From an uncultured Clostridia bacterium (GTDB lineage: Bacteria > Bacillota > Clostridia > Oscillospirales > Acutalibacteraceae): a stretch of 14,529 bases of DNA. Positions within the stretch are counted from its first letter, which is position 1. Every line of letters starts with the position of its first letter. The position numbers and the translations under genes are program-made. The stretch spans positions 1 through 14,529 of the forward strand of contig CANRAN010000018.1 of the NCBI GenBank assembly GCA_947628595.1, written 5' to 3'. The notes beneath the pieces are model-generated. The model saw only the letters and a list, made by a program, of their open reading frames with translations, made no database searches and was not told the origin of the DNA. Of the stretch, positions 1 to 6,301 are shown piece after piece.

Positions 1-161
1 TTTTCACTTCCGAGTCCTCCATCTATTAAAATTTTTCTTATCAGCTTTTCACCTCTTGCTCCAAGCCAGTTTGGATCACTTATTATATTTTTTACTACTC
101 CTATAACTATTATCAATATAACTACTAACGTTATTACAATTCCCGTTTCTATTTCATTCAT
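1..161 (-). CDS. NERD-like membrane protein, N-terminal fragment (runs off the window)
   Basis: Only the first 53 codons are present; the gene continues past base 1. It starts at the ATG at 161, seven bases after a strong AAGGAGG ribosome binding site. Residues 7-23 form one hydrophobic membrane helix (GIVITLVVILIIVIGVV). The segment after it contains GARGEKLIRKIL (residues 34-45), which resembles the opening of the nuclease-related domain (NERD), where a G-x-x-GE motif begins the fold. The start overlaps the end of the upstream XRE gene by eight bases, so the two are probably translated together. The NERD assignment rests on a dozen residues and is tentative; the membrane helix and the reading frame are clear. 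Confidence 0.55.
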   Translation of the reverse strand, partial: MNEIETGIVITLVVILIIVIGVVKNIISDPNWLGARGEKLIRKILIDGGLGSE

Positions 162-396
162 TTTTATCCTCCTTCTTTATCCATTTTGGCTCTGGATCAT
201 CAGTTAATCCTAATATATAATCTGTTGATACATTAAAGTATACAGCATATTTTTTTAGAAATTCATATGGTAGTTCATTTCTTCCGGTTTCCCAGTTTGA
301 TATTGTTCTTTGCGTAGTTTTAAATTTTTCTGCCAATTCTTTTTGTGTTAAATTTATATCTTTTCTCAATTCTTGAATTATTTCATTATAATTCAT
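154..396 (-). CDS. XRE-family helix-turn-helix transcriptional regulator
   Basis: A complete 80-residue, single-domain DNA-binding protein of the Cro/CI (XRE) type. The helix-turn-helix covers roughly residues 15-37: LTQKELAEKFK is the first helix and TQRTISNWETG the recognition helix. It is followed by the FNVSTDYILGLTD segment typical of phage-like and Firmicutes XRE repressors. The tail is short and charged with no sensor domain. The start codon at 396 has an AAAGGGG ribosome binding site. It overlaps the downstream NERD-like gene by eight bases. An inverted repeat (AACATTTT at 418-425, AAAATGTT at 452-459) lies just upstream and could be its own operator. The targets cannot be told from the sequence. 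Confidence 0.9.
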   Translation of the reverse strand: MNYNEIIQELRKDINLTQKELAEKFKTTQRTISNWETGRNELPYEFLKKYAVYFNVSTDYILGLTDDPEPKWIKKEDKNE

Positions 397-748
397 TTTT
401 TTCCCCTTTTTTATTTTAACATTTTTATAATTTATACTTGACTTTTAGCCCAAAATGTTCTAATAAACCAATAACTGATTATATGTATCATTCCAAAAAT
501 CCGAAAGCAAGTTACCATATAAGATTACTAATTTAGCTGGATATTTATTTATAAACTCTTGAATGATAGCTTTAATGCGAAAATCAATTTTATTACTGAA
601 AACAAACGTTAGTGGAGATATATAAAACTTGTCAAATATAACCAAAAACTAACAAAGATTTTCTGCATAATTTTCGGGATAAATATATTTATCGTAACAT
701 GAAAAAAATGAATAAAATATGCAATTAATTCATTTTTATGTATATTTT

Positions 749-779
749 ATACCGCTCAGTAGCATATACATACCGCTCA
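749..779. repeat. Direct repeat ATACCGCTCA, two copies, 21-base period
   Basis: Perfect 10-base copies at 749-758 and 770-779 start 21 bases apart, two turns of the helix. They stand out because they are the most GC-rich words in this AT-rich stretch. Direct repeats with one- or two-turn spacing are the usual binding pattern of SARP/OmpR-type winged-helix proteins, and the next gene encodes one. They lie about 300 bases upstream of its start, so the link is speculative. Confidence 0.45.
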
Positions 780-1020
780 AACAAAAATTAATGATATTTG
801 TTGCAGTGAGCCACATTTGATTCTCACGTAATAATATGATATAATAATTTTGAAACAGTTGTATATATCAAATCATGAATCCACCTATTAATATGACAGG
901 GTGACTTATTGATATATTTGTGAATTTTAATATCAAATTTTTTTTCTCTTATTGCTTGCCAAGTAGCACAAGAGTAACACATAAAGTCATATAATGGTGT
1001 AAATTATTGTAGATTAAAAG

Positions 1021-1072
1021 TATAATAGGGCGAATTTATCGCTAATCAATAGAGTATAATGAGGGGGCATAA
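1021..1072 (+). promoter_or_regulatory. Probable promoter region and ribosome binding site of the SARP-like regulator
   Basis: Two TATAAT -10 boxes occur at 1021-1026 and 1055-1060; neither has a good -35 at 17 bases. A short dyad (GCGA at 1030-1033, TCGC at 1039-1042) lies between them and could be an operator. The GAGGGGG ribosome binding site starts at 1061, ahead of the ATG at 1076. Confidence 0.35.
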
Positions 1073-1075
1073 AAA

Positions 1076-1861
1076 ATGAAAGCATTGATATACTGTAAAA
1101 ATAAGGCAGTAGATGAAAATCTGCTTAAATATTTGGATGGCTGTTGTGAACTTGAATCTGAATCTGTTTCCGATAAAGAAGCTTTTTTAAATCGTATAGA
1201 AAAAGAACGTATTCATATGACATTTATATCCCTGGCTGATAAGGATTATGTTGAAATAATAGAGAAAATAAAATCAAATGCAACAGGGACAGTCATATAT
1301 TTGATTGGTGATAAAGATGAAGACGCAGTCAATGCGTATAAATACAGATGTGACGGATTCTTAAAATCCGGAAATATTGATGAGGATATGAAATATTTGC
1401 TGGAAAATTTTTCTTTTCTCTCAAAAAGAATACATAGGCTCAAGGCTGTAACATTCGGAAGATTTGATCTTTTTGTTGATGGTGAAAGAATGGAACTTAA
1501 AAATAAAAAAGCCAAGGAGTTGCTGGCATTGTGCATAGATAAATGCGGAGGAAGAGTCAGTCTTGAGGAGGCAACCGACAAGCTCTGGTACGGTCGACCA
1601 TATGATGAGCGTGTGAAGGGTCTGTACAGGAAAGCGGTTATGGAAGTTAATGCCTTTTTCAGAGAAAAGGGCATTAAGGACGTGTTTATAAACGGAAGAG
1701 GTTATTGCTGTATAACAAAGGATTCATTTGACTGCGATTATTATAGATTTCTTGAAAATCCGAGTAAAGAAAAAATACTGTATAACGGTGAGTATATGTT
1801 TGAATATTCGTGGGCTGAGGAAACTTCAGCAAGGATTGAAGCCTTATATCGAAATTTCTAA
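1076..1861 (+). CDS. Response-regulator-like protein with degenerate receiver and SARP/BTAD-type DNA-binding domain
   Basis: A 261-residue regulator. Residues 1-110 have the beta/alpha pattern of a receiver domain (opening MKALIYC; GFLKS near 94-98 keeps the conserved Lys), but the acidic pair after strand 1 is replaced by CKN (7-9) and the phospho-acceptor Asp after strand 3 is replaced in MTFISLAD (48-55). Residues 122-215 form an OmpR/SARP-like winged helix: VTFGRFDLFVDG, then LKNKKAKELLALCIDKCGGRV (starting at 141) and a closing hairpin INGRGYCCI. Residues 216-260 (YNGEYMFEYSWAEE) look like the start of a bacterial transcriptional activator (BTAD) domain that ends early. Related two-part proteins are common in Clostridia. 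No histidine kinase is adjacent, and the receiver probably works without phosphorylation. Targets unknown. Confidence 0.8.
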   Translation: MKALIYCKNKAVDENLLKYLDGCCELESESVSDKEAFLNRIEKERIHMTFISLADKDYVEIIEKIKSNATGTVIYLIGDKDEDAVNAYKYRCDGFLKSGNIDEDMKYLLENFSFLSKRIHRLKAVTFGRFDLFVDGERMELKNKKAKELLALCIDKCGGRVSLEEATDKLWYGRPYDERVKGLYRKAVMEVNAFFREKGIKDVFINGRGYCCITKDSFDCDYYRFLENPSKEKILYNGEYMFEYSWAEETSARIEALYRNF

Positions 1862-1884
1862 TTGAATACCAATTCCTATAACAA

Positions 1885-1915
1885 CGGCCCAGGCTAAAAA
1901 TGTAAACCTGAGCCG
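1885..1915. terminator. Convergent hairpin between the regulator and radC
   Basis: CGGCCCAGG (1885-1893) pairs with CCTGAGCCG (1907-1915), eight of nine positions, with a 13-base loop. It lies between two converging genes. There is no clean T-run on either side, so it is a weak or bidirectional terminator at best. Confidence 0.4.
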
Positions 1916-1923
1916 CATACTTT

Positions 1924-2616
1924 CTATTTGAATAAATATTTGAAATTCTTGTTATTTGCCATTGAAAAAGCTTCAGAGCTTCCGACAATAAAATGGTCGG
2001 CAAGCTCTATATTAACAGCACGAAGGGCATCCCTGACCTTGATAGTTGCTTCGACATCCTTTTTAGAAGGAAATGAAATACCACTCGGATGATTATGTGC
2101 AAGATACACCTTTGAAGCACGATATCTTATACAAGTATCTATTATTTTTCTGACATATATCTCCGATGCTCCCACGGAACCTTTACTGATAACCTTAAAA
2201 TAAGTCTCATTCCCCTTGCCGTCAAATAATACCATTATGACCTGTTCCCCATCGCATCCCATAAAGCTTGAATATATTTTTTCTTCAATTTTATATTTGT
2301 GTTCCTTTTTTTCAGGATTAAAATATTTATCAAGCAAATAAATGCAGCTTATCTTTGATATCATTTTCAGAACCAATGTTGTATTTGACGGTAACCCTAT
2401 ATCCATAAGCATATACTTCGGTGCATCCATAATTGCAGGCAATGAACCAAAATATTTAAGTAACTTACCAGAAAGTTCTTTACTATCCTTGTTTGGCAAT
2501 GTATATGACAATACAAGCTCAAGAAGCTCCTCATCATTCAGAGTGCTGAACCCATTTTCAGCAACACGTCTTCTGAGTTCAGCCGATTTAATTTTGTATT
2601 CAGCGTTATCTTTCAT
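1924..2616 (-). CDS. radC: RadC-family JAB/MPN+ domain protein (intact metal site)
   Basis: A 230-residue RadC-like protein. Residues 12-90 match the helix-hairpin-helix-like N-terminal part (RRRVAENGFSTLNDEELLEL is typical). The JAB/MPN+ domain follows, with the JAMM zinc motif intact: H174-N-H176-P-S-G, S184 and D187. The family is named for a supposed repair role, but its biochemical function is unsettled. An in-frame GTG at 2625 is also possible; I prefer the ATG at 2616 because AGGTG sits six bases before it and the GTG lies inside that site. It is the last gene of a four-gene unit, 12 bases after a second RadC paralogue of exactly the same length. No mobile element is visible nearby, although RadC genes often sit in mobile islands. 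Confidence 0.9.
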   Translation of the reverse strand: MKDNAEYKIKSAELRRRVAENGFSTLNDEELLELVLSYTLPNKDSKELSGKLLKYFGSLPAIMDAPKYMLMDIGLPSNTTLVLKMISKISCIYLLDKYFNPEKKEHKYKIEEKIYSSFMGCDGEQVIMVLFDGKGNETYFKVISKGSVGASEIYVRKIIDTCIRYRASKVYLAHNHPSGISFPSKKDVEATIKVRDALRAVNIELADHFIVGSSEAFSMANNKNFKYLFK

Positions 2617-2628
2617 AAAAAACACCTA

Positions 2629-3321
2629 TCAAGAAAAAATTACTCTGTAATTACTGTCCTCTACCATTGAATAAAGTTCATTTCCTGCAATTATATAATG
2701 GTCATTCAATCTTGCGCCGATTTTTGCAAGTGAGTTAAATATTTTCATTGTATTATCAATGTCCTTCTCAGTGGGGGCTGCAACTCCGTTTGGCTTGTTA
2801 TGAGCAATTATCATTGTTGTAGCATGATATCTCACAGATAATTCAGCCAATTTTGAATACAACTTATCAGTCCAATTATCCTTTTCCTCACTTATTATCC
2901 CCAGAAAAAGCTCCATTCCCTTTGCGTTGTACATGGCAAGTGCAACTTTTTCCTCGGTTTCATTGGAAAGAAGATCCATTAACCTGTTTTCCAGATCATC
3001 AATACAATCAATACCTCTGTTATCACAGTTTTTGCCATAGATATATTTTTGTGTCAGACCGAAAACCGTCTGTACCCATACTGCCGCATTTTTTGACAAT
3101 CCACATTCAATAAGCTCCTCAACCGGAGCATCAAGTACACCCGAAAATGAACCGAAGTGATTTATCAGCTTATGCGCTATCGCATTTGTATCTCTTCTCG
3201 GTATACCGAAAAACAGTAAAAATTCCAGTATCTCATGATGATTGAATTCAGAAAATTCAGATGAATAATATCTTTCCCTCATTCTTGCCCTATGACCGTT
3301 GTGAAGCGGTTTGTCTGCCAT
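2629..3321 (-). CDS. RadC-family paralogue with degenerate JAMM motif
   Basis: A 230-residue protein colinear with the downstream RadC, without gaps at the key motif. Its N-terminal half keeps the RadC pattern (RARMRERYYSSEF; HHEILEFLLFFGIPRRDT). At the metal site the sequence is H174-N-K176-P-N-G with T184 and D187: the second metal-binding His has become Lys and the Ser-Gly turn has changed, so zinc binding and catalysis are unlikely. The frame is open with no stops, so this looks like a maintained pseudo-enzyme rather than a pseudogene. The ATG at 3321 is chosen over an in-frame GTG at 3330 because AAGGAAG lies eight bases before the ATG. It sits between the cohesin-like gene (24 bases) and radC (12 bases). 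A structural or regulatory role beside the active copy is inference. Confidence 0.85.
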   Translation of the reverse strand: MADKPLHNGHRARMRERYYSSEFSEFNHHEILEFLLFFGIPRRDTNAIAHKLINHFGSFSGVLDAPVEELIECGLSKNAAVWVQTVFGLTQKYIYGKNCDNRGIDCIDDLENRLMDLLSNETEEKVALAMYNAKGMELFLGIISEEKDNWTDKLYSKLAELSVRYHATTMIIAHNKPNGVAAPTEKDIDNTMKIFNSLAKIGARLNDHYIIAGNELYSMVEDSNYRVIFS

Positions 3322-3345
3322 CCCGAACACTTCCTTATATAATTT

Positions 3346-4149
3346 TTATTTTTTCAATTTTCTGTATTGCTTCACACAAACAACAACTCCAACAGAAACA
3401 GCCACTGTTGCTGCAATAAGAGCCGGGTAGTCCGGTGTGCTGTCACTCAAAGGATCATTTTGCGTGTTAATATAATATTCATTTCCGCTTGTCGGCTGAT
3501 TTGATGTTGTCTGTCCGTCAGGGCGAGAATTTTCCGCTGCGGAATTTTGCTTATCACGGTTACTTGCTTCTGATTTACTCGGAATTTTTCGGGAACTATC
3601 CGATGAACTTTCAGACGTATCAGAAGCCGGCGAATCACTTATTTCAATAATATTTTGTTCATTTTCGGATGCTTGTGTTATTTTTATCTTTACAGAATCA
3701 GGAGATATTCCTTCAATTTTACTCTCAGTAGAGGAATATGCCTCAAAAACATAAGAATAAAAAGCATATTCAACATCAGTATCGTTTGCAGTTTTAAATC
3801 GAAGCTTAAATGTTTTTTCTTTTTGTGGAGTCTTTGTCATAAAAATAACTTTTATTTGACCATTGGAATCGTTGTATTGCAGATAGTCACTGTCGAGTTT
3901 TTCTTCAAGTGAAACAGATGAAAGGGTTAGCAATTCCCCGTCATATTCAAAACCAATACTAATTGCACCGATTTGTTCATCCGATGTAACAGTAACATAT
4001 GTATTAAAGATTTTTCCTTGCTTTAAATTATCATCTACAAAAATGTCTATTTTCCCAACAGCAAGGGCACTGCACGGAATACTGAGTATAGAAAGTATAG
4101 TAATTAAAAATGCAATTATGTACCTCTTAATTTTATTTTCCTCCCCCAC
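3346..4149 (-). CDS. Cohesin-fold, membrane-anchored cell-surface protein
   Basis: About 267 residues from the GTG at 4149, or 261 from an ATT at 4131. A signal peptide comes first (KRYIIAFLITILSILSIPCS with an ALA cleavage site near residue 30). Residues 32-158 form a beta-rich domain like cohesins (KIDIFVDD, GAISIGFEYD, FKLRFKT). A Ser/Asn/Gln-rich linker (160-240) leads to a C-terminal membrane helix (243-259) and a basic tail; I see no LPXTG sortase signal. Cohesins bind dockerins in cellulosomes or amylosomes, but many clostridial homologues have other surface roles. The GTG has no spaced ribosome binding site, whereas GGGGGAGG lies eight bases before the ATT that would give a classic MKRY start. 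Divergence is high, so dockerin binding is not assured. Confidence 0.7.
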   Translation of the reverse strand: MGEENKIKRYIIAFLITILSILSIPCSALAVGKIDIFVDDNLKQGKIFNTYVTVTSDEQIGAISIGFEYDGELLTLSSVSLEEKLDSDYLQYNDSNGQIKVIFMTKTPQKEKTFKLRFKTANDTDVEYAFYSYVFEAYSSTESKIEGISPDSVKIKITQASENEQNIIEISDSPASDTSESSSDSSRKIPSKSEASNRDKQNSAAENSRPDGQTTSNQPTSGNEYYINTQNDPLSDSTPDYPALIAATVAVSVGVVVCVKQYRKLKK

Positions 4150-4167
4150 CTGTCATAAGTAAGACAG
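4150..4167 (-). promoter_or_regulatory. Small hairpin before the cohesin-like gene
   Basis: CTGTC (4150-4154) and GACAG (4163-4167) can pair around an eight-base loop, between the stop of the glycosidase and the GGGGGAGG ribosome binding site of the cohesin-like gene. There is no T-run. It might tune translation of the downstream gene; no function is shown. Confidence 0.25.
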
Positions 4168-4171
4168 ATAA

Positions 4172-5725
4172 TCAGTTGATTTTCATAACACCGATTGACT
4201 GTGGGAGCATTATAATTTTTTTGTTTTCTATGCAGGCTTTTCCTATCGAGAAAACCGGAACACCACAATCATGTTCAAATGGTGCACTTTGTTCCCTGTC
4301 CGTCGGGTTCACTGCAATAATAAAATTACCTCTTTTAAATATAAAGGGATATTCATTCTTCTCAGCATATACTACCTCGAAATCACCGTCTGACTGCAAA
4401 TCCTCATATTCATGTCGGACAGCGATAACCCTTTTTATAGTATTTAGTATAGAATCCGGATCGGATTCTTGTGCCTCAACAGTCGGAGCATCCTCACTCA
4501 TATCTACGGGGAGATAGAGTTTTTCCGGCGGTGCAGAGGAAAATCCCCTATTAATGCCGCTGCTCCACTGCATAGGGGTACGTGTACCGGTACGACTGAA
4601 ACCGCCTTCCTTGCTTTCAAGTCCCTCTATATATCTCATTCCTATTTCATCGCCGTAGTAAAGAAACGGCACACCGGGCATTAAGAATATAAACGAATAT
4701 GCTATTTTTGCCTCAAGAGGGGTAAACAATCTTGTCATTCTCGGAGTGTCATGGTTACAGGTAATAAAGCTTATATATCCCTTATCCCTGGTTTTCTGAA
4801 GATCGTCAAGATATTCCTCAAGAAACTCGGTTATATCCCCTTTTCCGTTCTTAGAAAACACCGCTGTACACTCACCGGTTTTTGAATCCTTATCTCTAAA
4901 AAGCTTCCTGTATCCGTTATTATCATGATCGAGATAAAAATCCATATGGAAGCCTGCACCGATTGCAACCTTTGGGTTACACCACTCTGATATAATCGCA
5001 GCCTCGGGGTACTCCTCATCAAGCATATTTCTGATATTTCGCCATATCCTGCACGTTTCGGGCTTTTCCCCGTCCTCATTTTTAACAAGTGAATCCGCCA
5101 TATCAACACGGAAGCCGTCACAACCCATATCGAGCCAGAAACGCATGACATCTTTCATTGCTTCAACAGTAGCTATGCAATCCGGATCTGTCGGAGCCTT
5201 CTGCCATGCCGAGTGGGTAATATTATTAAAACCATAATTAAGCGCAGGCTGAGAGCTGAAGAAATTTACAAGATAATTTCCATCCCTGTCTGTAACTCCG
5301 CAGACGAATTTATACTGCGGCGGAGCTTCCCATACGCTGTCTGTCCATATATACCTTCCGCTGTATTCATTCTTTTCCGGCTTTTTACTTTTGATAAACC
5401 ATTCATTTTGATCTGATGTATGTCCCGGGACAAGATCAAGGAGTATTTTTATTCCCTTTTTGTGTGCAGTTCTGAAAAGATGTCTTGCATCCTCATTTGT
5501 ACCGTATCTTTCAGCAACAAGAAAATAATTTCTGACATCATATCCGGCATCCATAAAAGGAGAATCATAAATCGGATTAAGCCATATAGCATTACAGCCA
5601 AGACTTTTCACATAATCAAGTTTTGACTCTATTCCCTTGAGATCGCCTATACCGTCACCGTTACTGTCACAATAGGTTTGTGGGTATATTTCATAGAAAA
5701 CTGCATTTTTTAACCAATTTGGCAT
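4172..5725 (-). CDS. Intracellular GH13 alpha-glycosidase (alpha-amylase family)
   Basis: A 517-residue glycoside hydrolase family 13 enzyme acting on alpha-glucosidic bonds in malto-oligosaccharides or related sugars by the retaining mechanism. It has the DSNGDGIGDLKGI calcium-type loop (20-32), LDLVPGH with H102, the nucleophile D208 in GFRVD, the acid/base E247 in IISEW and the third acid D326 in NHDTPR, then FLYYGDE and RTPMQW as in alpha-glucosidases and trehalose-processing enzymes. A small beta domain ends the protein. It has no signal peptide and no dockerin, so it is cytoplasmic. An upstream in-frame start exists at 5767, but the ATG at 5725 has GGAGG seven bases before it. It opens the four-gene minus-strand unit and has a good promoter. 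The exact substrate cannot be decided from motifs. Confidence 0.93.
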   Translation of the reverse strand: MPNWLKNAVFYEIYPQTYCDSNGDGIGDLKGIESKLDYVKSLGCNAIWLNPIYDSPFMDAGYDVRNYFLVAERYGTNEDARHLFRTAHKKGIKILLDLVPGHTSDQNEWFIKSKKPEKNEYSGRYIWTDSVWEAPPQYKFVCGVTDRDGNYLVNFFSSQPALNYGFNNITHSAWQKAPTDPDCIATVEAMKDVMRFWLDMGCDGFRVDMADSLVKNEDGEKPETCRIWRNIRNMLDEEYPEAAIISEWCNPKVAIGAGFHMDFYLDHDNNGYRKLFRDKDSKTGECTAVFSKNGKGDITEFLEEYLDDLQKTRDKGYISFITCNHDTPRMTRLFTPLEAKIAYSFIFLMPGVPFLYYGDEIGMRYIEGLESKEGGFSRTGTRTPMQWSSGINRGFSSAPPEKLYLPVDMSEDAPTVEAQESDPDSILNTIKRVIAVRHEYEDLQSDGDFEVVYAEKNEYPFIFKRGNFIIAVNPTDREQSAPFEHDCGVPVFSIGKACIENKKIIMLPQSIGVMKIN

Positions 5726-5757
5726 AAATAAACCTCCGTTTTTGATAATTTTTATAT

Positions 5758-5786
5758 ATTGTAACATAATTTGCTATAAAATTCAA
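5758..5786 (-). promoter_or_regulatory. Sigma-A-type promoter of the glycosidase operon
   Basis: Reading leftward, TTGAAT (5786-5781) and TACAAT (5763-5758) are separated by exactly 17 bases, with an extended TG one base before the -10. It lies about 30 bases before the ribosome binding site of the glycosidase. It probably drives all four genes, since no terminator is visible between them. Confidence 0.65.
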
Positions 5787-5843
5787 GTGATGTATATTCT
5801 GTATATGTACAAAGGAATTGATAATAATTTATGCGATTTGTAT

Positions 5844-5863
5844 ATATTTTTATATAAAAATAT
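5844..5863. repeat. 20-bp perfect AT palindrome
   Basis: The two halves of 5844-5863 are exact reverse complements with no loop, centred between 5853 and 5854. It sits midway between the divergent promoters of the glycosidase operon and the ferredoxin. It is pure A/T, so chance is a real possibility; a dimeric repressor site is the alternative. Confidence 0.35.
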
Positions 5864-5950
5864 GTTTAGATTGGGATTTATTATCATTAAAACACATATA
5901 ATAATAAAAAATCATGGTCATAATTTACAATATTAATTTTAGCAAAGCTA

Positions 5951-5979
5951 TTGCTTTTTTTAAAAAGAAGTGTTAGAAT
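5951..5979 (+). promoter_or_regulatory. Promoter of the ferredoxin gene
   Basis: TTGCTT (5951-5956) and TAGAAT (5974-5979) are separated by 17 bases, with TG one base before the -10. The 12-base word AGTGTTAGAATA around this -10 recurs in the promoter of the decarboxylase gene. The start of transcription would fall near 5986, close to the AAGGAGG at 6001. Confidence 0.55.
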
Positions 5980-6014
5980 AATTAAAAGAAAAATATAAGT
6001 AAGGAGGCTTATCT

Positions 6015-6185
6015 ATGGCTTACAAAATTTCTGATGAATGTATCTCTTGCGGTGCTTGTGAGAGCGAATGTCCGGCAGGAGCTATCTCTGAGGGCGAGGG
6101 CAAGTATGAAATTGATCCCGATACCTGTCTTGATTGCGGTGCTTGTGCAGGGGTCTGTCCTGTTGGTGCGCCTTCAGGCGAGTAA
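6015..6185 (+). CDS. Clostridial-type 2[4Fe-4S] ferredoxin
   Basis: A complete 56-residue electron carrier. Two cluster motifs of the form CxxCxxCxxxCP are present: C9, C12, C15, C19 and C38, C41, C44, C48, within two near-symmetric halves (ISCGACESECPAGAI and LDCGACAGVCPVGAP). This is the standard soluble low-potential ferredoxin of clostridia, donor or acceptor for [FeFe]-hydrogenase and pyruvate:ferredoxin oxidoreductase. AAGGAGG ends seven bases before the ATG. It has its own promoter and a strong terminator, so it is a single-gene transcript, although sigG lies next on the same strand. Both clusters look complete. Its partner protein is not shown by the context, though hydG is 1.4 kb away. 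Confidence 0.96.
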   Translation: MAYKISDECISCGACESECPAGAISEGEGKYEIDPDTCLDCGACAGVCPVGAPSGE

Positions 6186-6208
6186 TATCGGAAACGGTCT
6201 GAATTCCG

Positions 6209-6246
6209 GCAGTCAATGTGTGTGCATTGGCTGCTTTTCCTTGTTT
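6209..6246 (+). terminator. Intrinsic terminator after the ferredoxin
   Basis: GCAGTCAATG (6209-6218) pairs with CATTGGCTGC (6225-6234) over 10 positions with one G-U pair and a six-base loop, followed by TTTTCCTTGTTTT. Confidence 0.75.
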
Positions 6247-6277
6247 TGAATAAATTATATAAACTACGGCAATACTT
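6247..6277 (+). promoter_or_regulatory. Candidate sigma-G-type promoter of sigG
   Basis: TGAATA (6247-6252) is an exact match to the usual sigma-G -35 box, and AATACTT (6271-6277) matches five of seven positions of CATACTA, with an 18-base spacer. sigG is autoregulated in Bacillus subtilis. Transcription would start about 18 bases before the GTG, leaving a very short leader. Pattern match only. Confidence 0.4.
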
Positions 6278-6301
6278 CTATAAAATCAAGGAGGTATTAT
6301 C

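Larger units (their letters stand above)
397..1075. other. AT-rich intergenic region without a convincing gene
   Basis: About 680 bases of very AT-rich DNA. It holds an 8-bp inverted repeat (418-425 and 452-459) beside the XRE gene, a 10-bp direct repeat ATACCGCTCA at 749-758 and 770-779 (21 bases apart, start to start), and two TATAAT boxes (1021-1026 and 1055-1060) just before the regulator gene at 1076. The only open frame of any length (645-460, minus) starts at a TTG without a ribosome binding site and matches no family I recognise. The low GC compared with the rest of the window suggests decayed or horizontally acquired DNA. Confidence 0.6.

Noticed and set aside
438..466. Plus-strand promoter-like TTGACT, 17 bases, TAATAA
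   Set aside because: It points into 600 bases with no gene on that strand, and such matches are common in AT-rich DNA.
460..645. 61-codon open frame on the minus strand in the AT-rich region
   Set aside because: It starts at TTG with no ribosome binding site, directly after an in-frame stop, and resembles no family I know. It could be a gene relic but cannot be supported.
3346..5725. Interpretation of the glycosidase and cohesin-like protein as an amylosome pair
   Set aside because: The glycosidase has neither signal peptide nor dockerin, so it cannot meet a surface cohesin; adjacency alone is not enough.
5941..5960. Hairpin AGCAA/TTGCT followed by T-run, like a terminator
   Set aside because: The stem has only five pairs, mostly weak, no plus-strand gene lies upstream, and it overlaps the -35 of the ferredoxin promoter.
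6034..6249. 71-codon plus-strand frame
   Set aside because: It is an out-of-frame shadow of the ferredoxin gene, whose eight cysteines and ribosome binding site are unmistakable.
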